From an archaeon (GTDB lineage: Archaea; Asgardarchaeota; Hermodarchaeia; Hermodarchaeales; Hermodarchaeaceae), in NCBI GenBank assembly GCA_016550425.1, contig JABXGS010000058.1, positions 1-25,655 on the forward strand: a DNA stretch of 25,655 bases, read 5' to 3'. Positions within the stretch are counted from its first letter, which is position 1; each line of letters begins with the position of its first letter. Below, in pieces: positions 5,555 through 13,004 of the stretch. The position numbers were made by a program, and so were the translations under genes. The notes beneath the pieces are model-generated. The model saw nothing but the letters and a program-made list of their open reading frames with translations. It made no database searches and was not told the DNA's origin.

Positions 5555-6988
5555 ATGGGTTTAATCAAAGGTAGTGCCTTCGATAACCTCATTGTCAGCG
5601 GAATCGAGTTAATACTTAATCCACCACCTCAGATTCCGGGCTTTCCAATCATTGCTATTGCTGGTGGAATAGGTATCGCTCTCTTTTTTGTTAGAGATGT
5701 TTTGTGTTTTCTTTGGGTCGCTGGTGTCTTTGTGGCTAGTGGGTTTTTATTTCGTGGTGTTCCTGTTAAGGTGGGATGGGTTATGCGGTTCATTGTGTTT
5801 GTTGAAGTGCCTCTAGAGGAGTTGGAGGCGTATATTGAATCGTGGAAGGATCGCGTTTCGAAGAGTAAGGCTATTAGATTCGTTATGCCGCCGTCGTCGA
5901 TGCCTGAACCGGTGCAGGGTATCACGAGTTGTATGGTCTTTGATTTGGATGAAACCCTCGTTCCACCTCAGGTTGTTATCGAACAGCTGTTGGGCCCCTT
6001 AACTGAAGCCGGATTGAAAGTCAGATTGCAGTATTTGTTTGAGGATGCGAAGCTTGAGAAAGAATTGAAGAAGTTTCGTCAGGGGAAACAAAAAGCATTG
6101 GAGGAGTGGAAGCAGAGCACCTATTCTAAGTTAGCAGATGTCGGCACGACAAAGCATTTGTCGATTTTACCGTTGATAGATTGGCATGCAAGTCAGGATA
6201 ATTTACGGAAGGAACTAGGGGTGTCGTATCTGATCCGAACGGATGAGAACACGATTTTGTTTGATTTGGGATTGAATCCAAGGCAAGAAGACCCGTCGCC
6301 ACTCTTGCAGAATATGAAGCAGTTGGATATTGAAGTGAGTAGCATTGACACGATTGTGATTTCTCACAATCATGGGGATCATACTGGAGGAGGCAAATGG
6401 ACAAAAAAGAAGACGTTTTCACTAAGTGGCACACAACTTGATTTATCACATGTCAAAGTGTACACCCCTGTACCGATGAGGTATCCTGGAATAAAGTCCA
6501 TTCATGCAAAGGATCCACAAGTTGTCGGACCCGGTGTTACGACTATTGGGTGTATAGCGAATGCTATGTTTTTCTTAGGCTCCGGGATAGAACCAGAACA
6601 GGCACTAGCCGTTAATGTGGATAAGAAAGGCATCGTACTAATTGTGGGCTGTGGACATCAAACCTTACCTAAGCTTCTTGCCCGGGTTGCAGCGCTATTT
6701 GATGAGCCGCTGTATGGTATAATTGGCGGACTCCATTACCCTGTTGAAGGTGGTCCAATTGAAATTGCAGGAATGAGCCCCTATTCGTATTTTGGTACAG
6801 GAAAAGAACCATGGAACCCTATTACAAGGAAAGAGTTGCAGGCAAATATTGCGCTCTTGAAACAACGACAACCCAAGATTGTGGCCTTATCACCACATGA
6901 TAGTTCGCCACTTAGTCTCAGAATGTTTCGTGAACACTTTGGGGTCGCGTATCGTCATGTGAGGGTAGGTGAAGAAATTCGCATTTGA
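5555..6988 (+). CDS. Membrane-anchored metallo-beta-lactamase-fold hydrolase
   Basis: Residues about 30-87 contain two or three hydrophobic segments, an unusual membrane anchor for this fold. A linker of about 110 residues follows, rich in charged helix (residues 160-190). The catalytic domain starts near residue 205 (LSILPLIDWHAS) and has the metal motif H271-x-H273-x-D275-H276 in VISHNHGDHTGG, then GCGHQ, a GLHYP motif near the end and SPHDSS. The last features match the COG1237 branch, relatives of dihydropterin ribofuranosylaminobenzene phosphate synthase; the substrate here is unknown. The linker contains VFDLDETLV (about 128-136), which looks like HAD-phosphatase motif I, but no other HAD motif follows. 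The start is set by TATA spacing. Confidence 0.8.
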   Translation: MGLIKGSAFDNLIVSGIELILNPPPQIPGFPIIAIAGGIGIALFFVRDVLCFLWVAGVFVASGFLFRGVPVKVGWVMRFIVFVEVPLEELEAYIESWKDRVSKSKAIRFVMPPSSMPEPVQGITSCMVFDLDETLVPPQVVIEQLLGPLTEAGLKVRLQYLFEDAKLEKELKKFRQGKQKALEEWKQSTYSKLADVGTTKHLSILPLIDWHASQDNLRKELGVSYLIRTDENTILFDLGLNPRQEDPSPLLQNMKQLDIEVSSIDTIVISHNHGDHTGGGKWTKKKTFSLSGTQLDLSHVKVYTPVPMRYPGIKSIHAKDPQVVGPGVTTIGCIANAMFFLGSGIEPEQALAVNVDKKGIVLIVGCGHQTLPKLLARVAALFDEPLYGIIGGLHYPVEGGPIEIAGMSPYSYFGTGKEPWNPITRKELQANIALLKQRQPKIVALSPHDSSPLSLRMFREHFGVAYRHVRVGEEIRI

Positions 6989-7009
6989 AGCCTAAAATAA
7001 TTCATCGTG

Positions 7010-7020
7010 GCCTATTAGGC
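7010..7020. repeat. Short palindrome after the hydrolase gene
   Basis: GCCTA T TAGGC lies 21 nt after the stop. There is no T run, so it is only a weak terminator candidate. Confidence 0.3.
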
Positions 7021-7069
7021 AAGGTTGAGATGAGTTTCACATTCTGAAATGAAGATTTGCCGTGTAGGT

Positions 7070-7174
7070 GAAAATATGGTGAATTAATACATGGAAGATG
7101 AAGCTGGCGTGATCCATCGCTGCTCCTAGGTAGTCAGTTGTTGAGAGGCCAGTCCTCCCTTTTCTCTTTTTTTT
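7070..7174 (+). repeat. Intergenic peptide-like repeat, copy 4, with terminator
   Basis: From ATG 7091 the frame gives MEDEAGVIHRCS and a TAG. Upstream of it a TAA replaces the expected GAA, so this copy has decayed or begins at that ATG. ATATGG at 7074 matches the segment upstream of copy 2. In RNA, GATG pairs with CATC. The hairpin GAGG (7145-7148)/CCTC (7154-7157) is followed by a T-rich run (TTTTCTCTTTTTTTT) to 7174, between two convergent genes. Confidence 0.7.
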
Positions 7175-7247
7175 GGTAGAGTGAGTGGTGGATTTGTACG
7201 TGGGAGTTGTCCTTATGGCTAAATGCTCTGGGGCTTTTAGTTTATCA

Positions 7248-7547
7248 TTAAAGTGGGAATCGGAGGAGGGTTTCAGTTTTGCCGACGCCGGGCACGGCGC
7301 GAACTTCGTCGATGACTTTGGTTTTGAGGGCTTCAAAGGACTCTTCTTCGATGATGGCGGAGAGGTCCCAGGTGCCAAAAATGCCACAGACATCTTTGAC
7401 GCCGTCAATTTTTTCAAGGTCTCCTTTAACGATTTGTAAGACGTTGAGATGTTCTTTGGGGAGGACTTCAATTAAGATAATGGCGCTGGCAGGGCCGCTC
7501 AGCGGTTTTCTTGCGGGTTTTGTGGTTTTAGCATTCATTTCAATCAC
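7248..7547 (-). CDS. Stand-alone Lrp/AsnC ligand-binding (RAM) domain
   Basis: The sequence is one RAM domain: ILIEVLPKEHLNVLQIVKGD, then VKDVCGIFGTWDLSAIIE and VGKTETLLRF. Full Lrp/AsnC regulators carry an N-terminal helix-turn-helix that is absent here; only about 20 basic residues (KTTKPARKP) precede the domain. Such short proteins bind amino acids or related effectors and can assemble with full-length Lrp proteins. The start is GTG at 7547, or ATG at 7538. An AT-rich box (TTAATAAT on the minus strand) about 25 bp upstream of the GTG suits a near-leaderless start. Amino-acid sensing would fit the nearby amino-acid-type transporter, but no direct link is seen. Confidence 0.85.
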   Translation of the reverse strand: MIEMNAKTTKPARKPLSGPASAIILIEVLPKEHLNVLQIVKGDLEKIDGVKDVCGIFGTWDLSAIIEEESFEALKTKVIDEVRAVPGVGKTETLLRFPL

Positions 7548-7680
7548 AGGTAGGGTTGAGAGCGTGGATTATTAATCTTCTTCATTCTCCTCCAAGAAAG
7601 TTCAGAGGTCCAATAGGTTTGAGCCACTATCGGCATTAAAGAGGGGACTAGGCATTCACATTCGATGAAACATACTCTCC

Positions 7681-7734
7681 TTATCTCAGGAATATATGGA
7701 GCAGGGTGCTGGCGTGATCTGTAAGGTAGTTTCA
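7681..7734 (+). repeat. Intergenic peptide-like repeat, copy 5 (truncated)
   Basis: EYMEQGAGVI is intact; the module is then cut off and abuts the end of the minus-strand EF-like gene at 7735. The terminator part is missing. This is the shortest copy. Confidence 0.65.
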
Positions 7735-7995
7735 TTAGATGCGATAGATGGTATCACCTATCCGAACTCGATCCTTGACTTTTAATCCGATGGCTTGACC
7801 CGATTGCGCGGATTCAATGTCTTCGCCTTCAATTTGCATAGATTTGACTGTTTGCGTGAATTCCGTAGTTGCGCCTTCAATGGCGATTTCATCACCTCTC
7901 TTCAAAGGAGCGGATAATTCAATGACGGCCACATTGATTTTTGAGTAATAGTGGGTGATTTTTCCAGCCGGTGTTTTCATCGCTTGTTCGGACAT
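7735..7995 (-). CDS. Translation elongation factor-like protein (EF-Tu domain-2 fold)
   Basis: This is a stand-alone beta-barrel of about 80 residues: KITHYYSKINVAVIEL, PLKRGDEIAIEGATTEF, VKSMQIEGEDIESAQSGQAIGLKV, RVRIGDTIYRI. The pattern is that of EF-Tu/IF2 domain 2, without a G domain. Such proteins are widespread in archaea and bacteria and their role is not established. The start at 7995 (MSEQAM) has GAGGTTGGATTT directly upstream, a good ribosome-binding site. The frame could extend seven codons further, but that start has no such site. Confidence 0.85.
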   Translation of the reverse strand: MSEQAMKTPAGKITHYYSKINVAVIELSAPLKRGDEIAIEGATTEFTQTVKSMQIEGEDIESAQSGQAIGLKVKDRVRIGDTIYRI

Positions 7996-8042
7996 AAATC
8001 CAACCTCTATCCCCATTATTATTCCATCCTACCTTATGAATA

Positions 8043-8150
8043 CACACCGTTACAACCAAGAAGGACTATGGGGAGCATGGTGCTAATGTTATTTACTGGT
8101 GCACCTACTTGGTCTTCATCTATTGAGAGCCAAGTCCTCCCTGTTCTCAT
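8043..8150 (+). repeat. Intergenic peptide-like repeat, copy 6 (most diverged)
   Basis: The frame reads VTTKKDYGEHGANVIYWC from 8049. Nucleotide identity to the other copies is low, yet V-T-T-K-K-[DE]-Y, the E, G-A and V-I are kept. That is the strongest sign that the module evolved as coding sequence. The peptide ends at a TGA (8124-8126). A degraded hairpin (GAGAGCCAAGTCCTCC) follows without a clean T run. Confidence 0.65.
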
Positions 8151-8210
8151 TATTCGTGTGATGTACTTTTCAATTCTATTTGTTAGTAGAACGGTTTCTT
8201 TGGTCAAAAG

Positions 8211-8218
8211 TATTTATA
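8211..8218 (+). promoter_or_regulatory. TATA box upstream of the molybdopterin oxidoreductase operon
   Basis: TATTTATA predicts a transcript start near 8240 and a leader of about 40 nt before the GTG at 8283. Between 7996 and 8282 only this box and repeat copy 6 are seen. Confidence 0.45.
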
Positions 8219-8282
8219 GATAAATGGCTTAATGTAGCAGACCATTCACCTGAACTTCTGGCAGAGAATCAACAATTAGGGA

Positions 8283-10397
8283 GTGTACAGATTGCAATCC
8301 GGAGTTAGGATAGTCAAAAGTGTTTGTCGAAGTTGCCATGGTGGTTGCGATGTACTGATACATGTTAAGGATGGAAAAGTCGTAAAGGTTGAGGGAGACC
8401 CTGACAGCCCGATAAGCCATGGAACCCTATGTGCCAAGGGATTAGCGTCGATGCAACTCGTCGACAATCCCAAGCGACTACTCCACCCATTGAAGAGCGT
8501 CGGTGGGAGAGGTGAGGGGAAGTTTCAAAAGATTACGTGGAGTGAAGCCTTAGATATCGTAGCAAGTAAAATCACAAAGATTAAGCAAGAGAACGGTGCG
8601 GAATCCGTGGTGTTTGCCCACGGCACCGATAGAGCTTACCTCCATTTCGTGCACAGGCTAGTCAACCTCTTTGGCGCTCCTAACGTAACCTCACCCGGCT
8701 ACGTGTGCTACATTCCACGCGTTGGTTCCTCCATCATTATCTGTGGGGGCTTACCGATATGCGATTATGATAACAACCCAAACTGTGTAATGGTTTGGGG
8801 CTGCAATCCTGTTCTCACCAACCCAGACGAGTACAAAGCGATCAAGTTGGCAAAGGTGTTGAATCGCGGGGCTAGCTTAATCGTCATCGATCCGCGGTTT
8901 ACTCCATTAGCATCACGCGCCGATATATGGTTGCAGCTCAGACCGGCTACCGATACCGCGTTAGCCCTGGGGATGCTCAACGTCATCATACGCGAAAAAC
9001 TCTACGATAAGAAATTCGTGAAGAAATGGACCCACGGCTTCGATGAGTTGGCTAAACGAGTTGAAGAATACCCACTCGACAAAGTTGAAGAGATAACGTG
9101 GGTTCCCATGTCCAAAATCGAAGAAGCTGCTAGGCTATATGCTCAAACAAAGCCAGCAACTCTCCACTATGGCGTGAAGCTCGAACAAAATCTAAACTGT
9201 TCAGCCAATCACAGTGCACTAATCGCACTAATGGCCATCACCGGAAACCTCGGTACTCCAGGAGGTCACCTCCTCTATCCCTCGCCGCCCGTGGTTCGCT
9301 ACCCTGAGTTTATGCTCACCGACAAGCTCTCTGCAGAACAGAGAGCGAAAAGGATTGGCGGAGAGCAATATAAACTAGCCAACATGATGTCCATAGTTCC
9401 ACCAATGCTCGTTTGTAAAGCCATATTAGAGGAAGATCCATACCCAGTCAAAGCCTTGGTCGTCTTTGGAAGTAATCCCCTCTTAACCTGGCCCAATTCG
9501 AAAAGAGTTCGCGAAGCCCTCATGAAGCTCGATTTCATCATGGTCGCCGATCTCTTCATGACACCCACCGCCCAACTAGCCGACATCGTCTTACCAGTCG
9601 CATCATGGCTCGAATACAACGATGTCGCCGCTTACTTCTTCCGTGCGGGTCATGTGCAAGCCAGAGTCAAAGCCGTACAAGTCGGCGAATCTTGGTCTGA
9701 CCATAAAATCATCAATGAGCTAGGGAAAAAACTTGGCTACAAAGAGTACTTCTGGGATGACATAGATCAATACCTCGACTATATTCTAGAACCCTCTGGG
9801 ATGACTTGGAACGAGTTTAAAGAAAAAGGCATAATTCAGGTGGAACCCAAGCAGTACAAAGAAAAAGGGTTTTCAACACCTACACGAAAAGTTGAACTGT
9901 ACTCCACGATTCTCGAAAAATGGGGTTATGATCCATTACCTTTCTACGCAGAACCGCCAGAAAGCCCAATAAGCAACCCCGATCTCGCAGCAAAGTATCC
10001 ATTAATACTAACAACGGGAGCAAGAAGCCCAGTCTTCTTCCACACTGAACATCGACAACTATCATGGTTACGCGAGGTACACCCAAACCCCATAGTAGAA
10101 ATCCATCCCGAAACTGCTGAAAAACATGGAATTCAGGATGGCGAATGGATCAACATAGAAACACCCCGGGGGACAATAAGGCAAATAACGAAACTCACCT
10201 TAGGTATACACCCGAAGGTGGTTCACACCCAACATGCATGGTGGTTCCCAGAAAGGGAAGAACCAGGCTTTGGGTGGTCGGAATCCAATGCAAACATCTT
10301 AACGGACAGCAATCCACCCTTTGATCCTTGCATCGGCGCATCAAACCTAGTGGGTTTACTATGTAAAATTTCGAAAGCAAAGGAGGGTAAAGCATGA
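8283..10397 (+). CDS. Molybdopterin (Mo/W-bisPGD) oxidoreductase catalytic subunit, DMSO-reductase superfamily
   Basis: The N terminus binds one [4Fe-4S] cluster through C15, C18, C22 and C50 (CRSCHGGC, then TLCAKG). The likely metal ligand is C142 in SPGYVCYIPR. Further family segments are present: VWGCNPVLTNP (about 172-182), IVIDPRFTPLA, GNLGTPGGH, VVFGSNPLLTWPN, DIVLPVASWLE, and the C-terminal barrel TRKVELYS, TTGARSPVFFHTEHRQ and IHPETAEKHGIQDGEWI. At 704 aa it matches soluble members such as acetylene hydratase. There is no Tat signal, so it is cytoplasmic. It overlaps the Fe-S subunit gene by ATGA, and no membrane subunit is present. The start (GTG) is weakly supported. Candidate roles include oxidation or hydration of an acyl-CoA or unsaturated compound; the substrate is unknown. 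Confidence 0.9.
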   Translation: MYRLQSGVRIVKSVCRSCHGGCDVLIHVKDGKVVKVEGDPDSPISHGTLCAKGLASMQLVDNPKRLLHPLKSVGGRGEGKFQKITWSEALDIVASKITKIKQENGAESVVFAHGTDRAYLHFVHRLVNLFGAPNVTSPGYVCYIPRVGSSIIICGGLPICDYDNNPNCVMVWGCNPVLTNPDEYKAIKLAKVLNRGASLIVIDPRFTPLASRADIWLQLRPATDTALALGMLNVIIREKLYDKKFVKKWTHGFDELAKRVEEYPLDKVEEITWVPMSKIEEAARLYAQTKPATLHYGVKLEQNLNCSANHSALIALMAITGNLGTPGGHLLYPSPPVVRYPEFMLTDKLSAEQRAKRIGGEQYKLANMMSIVPPMLVCKAILEEDPYPVKALVVFGSNPLLTWPNSKRVREALMKLDFIMVADLFMTPTAQLADIVLPVASWLEYNDVAAYFFRAGHVQARVKAVQVGESWSDHKIINELGKKLGYKEYFWDDIDQYLDYILEPSGMTWNEFKEKGIIQVEPKQYKEKGFSTPTRKVELYSTILEKWGYDPLPFYAEPPESPISNPDLAAKYPLILTTGARSPVFFHTEHRQLSWLREVHPNPIVEIHPETAEKHGIQDGEWINIETPRGTIRQITKLTLGIHPKVVHTQHAWWFPEREEPGFGWSESNANILTDSNPPFDPCIGASNLVGLLCKISKAKEGKA

Positions 10398-10897
10398 CTC
10401 AATATGCCTTAATAATCGACATAGAGCGCTGTGTGGGGTGTTACGCTTGCGAAGTCGCTTGCAAGCAAGAAAATAACATACCTCCTGGGAGCCCTTCATG
10501 GATTCAAGTCGTCCAAGTGGGACCAAGGTTAGTGGGCGATGAGTTGACCTTGCACTTCGTACCAACCGTGTGTAAGCATTGTGCCAATCCTCCTTGCATT
10601 GAGGCATGTCCAGAAGACGCTATATCAAAGCGGGATGATGGTATAGTCCTCATAGATACCGAGTTATGCATTGGCTGCAAGGCTTGTATCGAGGCTTGTC
10701 CCTTTAAAGCACCTCAATTTAATGAAGAACAAAACGTGGTGGAAAAATGTACACTTTGTGTCCACCGCGTTGAGAAGGGACTTCAACCCAATTGTGCCGC
10801 ACATTGTCCAGTGGAAGCCATTTACTTCGGCGACCCAACCGAAATAGCCCAACAGCTCCGCAAAGAGTACGCCGTCTACCATGTCAAAAAGACTTAG
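10394..10897 (+). CDS. Four-cluster [4Fe-4S] electron-transfer subunit of the molybdopterin enzyme
   Basis: Sixteen cysteines form the DmsB/NrfC/HydN pattern: C13, C16, C19, C23; C60, C63, C68, C72; C92, C95, C98, C102; C119, C122, C134, C138. All four sites have the ligand set of a cubane cluster. The ATG overlaps the stop of the catalytic subunit (ATGA), so the two are made in equal amounts. There is no signal peptide and no partner with quinol-binding helices, so electrons probably pass to or from a soluble carrier such as ferredoxin. Confidence 0.92.
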   Translation: MTQYALIIDIERCVGCYACEVACKQENNIPPGSPSWIQVVQVGPRLVGDELTLHFVPTVCKHCANPPCIEACPEDAISKRDDGIVLIDTELCIGCKACIEACPFKAPQFNEEQNVVEKCTLCVHRVEKGLQPNCAAHCPVEAIYFGDPTEIAQQLRKEYAVYHVKKT

Positions 10898-10902
10898 AAA
10901 AC

Positions 10903-10918
10903 ACGAACCATAGTTCGT
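10903..10918. promoter_or_regulatory. Inverted repeat in the gap before the acyl-CoA ligase
   Basis: ACGAAC CATA GTTCGT is a perfect 6-bp inverted repeat five nt after the Fe-S gene. It has no T run, so it is more like an operator or processing site than a terminator. A TATA-like CTTTATAGG follows at about 11002, consistent with separate transcription of the ligase. Confidence 0.35.
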
Positions 10919-11047
10919 TCATGTTGCATGCGCCGACGTGATTGATTTAGGCATGTATTGCGAATTTAATGAACTATTGGGAAGTGAATAACTTGATTTC
11001 AGCTTTATAGGGAAGAAGTAATAATAACTGGTTACGAGGTAAATTTC

Positions 11048-12706
11048 ATGGAAAGACCTTGGCTAGGAATTTGGCCTGAAGGTGTCCCCACCACGATTGA
11101 TTACCCAGAAGTCTCGGTACCTGATCGTTTGAGGGCTGTATCCAAGAAATATCCTAACAAGGTAGCGATTGTGTTCAAGGGTGTTGAACTCACATATCTG
11201 GAACTCGACACGCTATCTGATAAGTTGGCAACTGGATTATACGACATGGGTATTAGAACAGGTGACAGGGTAGGTCTATTTCTTCAGAACAGCCTTCAGT
11301 TTGTTATCAGCTTCTTTGGAGTTCTGAAAGCTGGGGCGATAATTGTTCCTTGTAATCCGCAGTTCAAGGAGAGGGAGCTGAAGTTTCAGCTGAACGATTC
11401 AGGAGCTGAAACCATAATAACTACGGAGGGGCTATACCCGCTCGTCAAAAAGATTAGGGGTGAAACTGGGTTGGCGAGGGTCATTGTTACAAGCCTAAGA
11501 GAGAGTACTCCTCCGTTCCTTACCAGTATGAGAGACATTGAGGAGAGCGTGAAGCGCCGGGAAACAATAGACTTTGTGAATATCATCGCAAAATATGATG
11601 CGAATCCGCCTAGGCTTGATATAAACCCGAAAGAAGATGTGGCCATCCTATGCTACTCTGGTGGAACCACGGGTATCCCAAAGGGGTGCATGTTAACCCA
11701 TTACAATCTGATTGTCAACCAACTTCAGCACGCAACCTGGCGCGGGCTTAAAGAGGGCGAGGAAGTCTCCCTGATTTTTCTCCCGATGTATCACATTTTT
11801 GGTCTTAGTGAGTGTATGTGCTCAGCTGTTAGCTTCGCTTGGAAGATAGTGCTGCTAGAGAGATTTCGTGCAGATGAGGTAATTAATGCGATAAACGAGT
11901 ATAGGCCGACATTATTCTTCGCTGTCCCAACCGTATACATAGCTCTTCTCAACCATCCCAACATCGAGAAGTGTGATTTCTCCTCCTTCCGGTTATTTCA
12001 CACAGCGGCATCTGCGATGCCCACTGAGATTAGGAATAAGTGGATAAAGCTCACTGGTCCTAACTTGATGGAGGGCTGGGGTTTAACTGAGGCAAGCCCT
12101 GGTCTTGTCTTAACACCGATTGGTAGTCAGAAACCTCAATTCGTCGGGATTCCGCTTCCTGACACGGATGTTAAAGTCGTGGATATGGAGCTTAGGACAC
12201 GAACCCTCCCGCCTGGAGAGAATGGAGAGTTGACAGCAAAAGGTCCACAAATCATGAAGGGGTACTGGAACCAATCGGAGATGACCAAGGAAACCTTAAG
12301 GGATGGTTGGCTTCACACTGGTGATATTGGTTATATGGATGAGGAGGGGCGCGTGTACTTTGTTGATCGTAAAAAGGATGTGATAAAAGTGTCAGGATAT
12401 CAAGTGTGGCCCTTTGAAGTTGAGAATGTCTTATCCGAGCATCCAGCGGTTGAGCAGGTGGCTGTGATAGGAGTTCCAGATCAATATCGGGGTGAGCACC
12501 CCAAGGCATTTGTTATCCTCCGGGAGGGATACGAGGGGAATGTGACAGAGGAAGAGCTGATCAAGTTCTGCAGAGAGAGGATGGCCGCCTACAAGATTAT
12601 CAGGGAAGTGGAATTTAGAAAGGACTTGCCAAAGAGCCCGGCAGGAAAAATCCTAAGAAGGACTCTTAGGAAGGAGATACTAACAGGGTCAAATGAAACC
12701 CATTAG
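11048..12706 (+). CDS. AMP-forming acyl-CoA synthetase (fatty acid-CoA ligase type)
   Basis: This adenylate-forming enzyme (552 aa) activates a carboxylic acid to its CoA thioester. Its motifs in order are: P-loop-like YSGGTTGIPKGCMLTH (about 202-217), LPMYHIFG, the core GWGLTEASPGLVL (about 345-357), GDIGYMDEEGRVYFVDRKKD with the hinge Asp/Lys, and the C-terminal catalytic-lysine segment PKSPAGKILRR. The N terminus (PWLGIWPEGVPTTIDYP) is typical of long-chain fatty acid-CoA ligases, but related enzymes take aryl or branched acids. GAGGTAA precedes the ATG at 11048 by about seven nt. Its neighbours (oxidoreductase, amino-acid-type transporter, aldehyde oxidoreductase) allow the substrate to be an acid produced by the latter. 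Confidence 0.93.
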   Translation: MERPWLGIWPEGVPTTIDYPEVSVPDRLRAVSKKYPNKVAIVFKGVELTYLELDTLSDKLATGLYDMGIRTGDRVGLFLQNSLQFVISFFGVLKAGAIIVPCNPQFKERELKFQLNDSGAETIITTEGLYPLVKKIRGETGLARVIVTSLRESTPPFLTSMRDIEESVKRRETIDFVNIIAKYDANPPRLDINPKEDVAILCYSGGTTGIPKGCMLTHYNLIVNQLQHATWRGLKEGEEVSLIFLPMYHIFGLSECMCSAVSFAWKIVLLERFRADEVINAINEYRPTLFFAVPTVYIALLNHPNIEKCDFSSFRLFHTAASAMPTEIRNKWIKLTGPNLMEGWGLTEASPGLVLTPIGSQKPQFVGIPLPDTDVKVVDMELRTRTLPPGENGELTAKGPQIMKGYWNQSEMTKETLRDGWLHTGDIGYMDEEGRVYFVDRKKDVIKVSGYQVWPFEVENVLSEHPAVEQVAVIGVPDQYRGEHPKAFVILREGYEGNVTEEELIKFCRERMAAYKIIREVEFRKDLPKSPAGKILRRTLRKEILTGSNETH

Positions 12707-12730
12707 AATTTCGTAGAATTCTAGATAAAA

Positions 12731-12776
12731 GGGGTTTTTGCATTTCCTCTTTCATAAACCCCGCTTCCATTTCTTT
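12731..12776 (+). terminator. Terminator of the acyl-CoA ligase
   Basis: GGGGTTT (12731-12737) pairs with AAACCCC (12756-12762) and a pyrimidine-rich, T-rich tract follows. The stop codon itself lies in a smaller inverted repeat (TAGAATT...AATTCTA). Confidence 0.5.
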
Positions 12777-12892
12777 TTCGATTTCTTTGATTAGATGATA
12801 ATGAAAATTGAAAAGAAATGACAAAAATGATTCTAAAAATGAAAAAAACAACCCATAATGATTATAAACAATAAGCAGCCATAAGCGGGGTT
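12757..12892. repeat. Nested inverted repeats in an AT-rich intergenic region
   Basis: AACCCCGCTT (12757-12766) has a perfect inverted partner AAGCGGGGTT at 12883-12892. Inside, CATTTCTTTT (12768-12777) pairs with AAAAGAAATG (12811-12820), with partial pairing continuing inward. The outer left arm is also used by the terminator hairpin at 12731-12762, so the two folds exclude each other. A TATA-like ATTATAAAC lies at about 12861. The rest of the 298-bp gap is A/T-rich with no gene. Confidence 0.4.
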
Positions 12893-13004
12893 GATGGATG
12901 AGTGGATAAAAGCGGGATGGGCTAGACGGAACTAATGGAATGAAAGGCTGAAAGAGAGAACGAAGAACACTTTCATTCATCATTCAGCAAAAGGAGAAGC
13001 AAAA

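Noticed and set aside
10919..10970. Possible seventh copy of the repeat (GCGCCGACGTGATTGAT resembles the core)
   Set aside because: Only about ten bases align, the peptide frame is not kept and there is no hairpin or T run after it.
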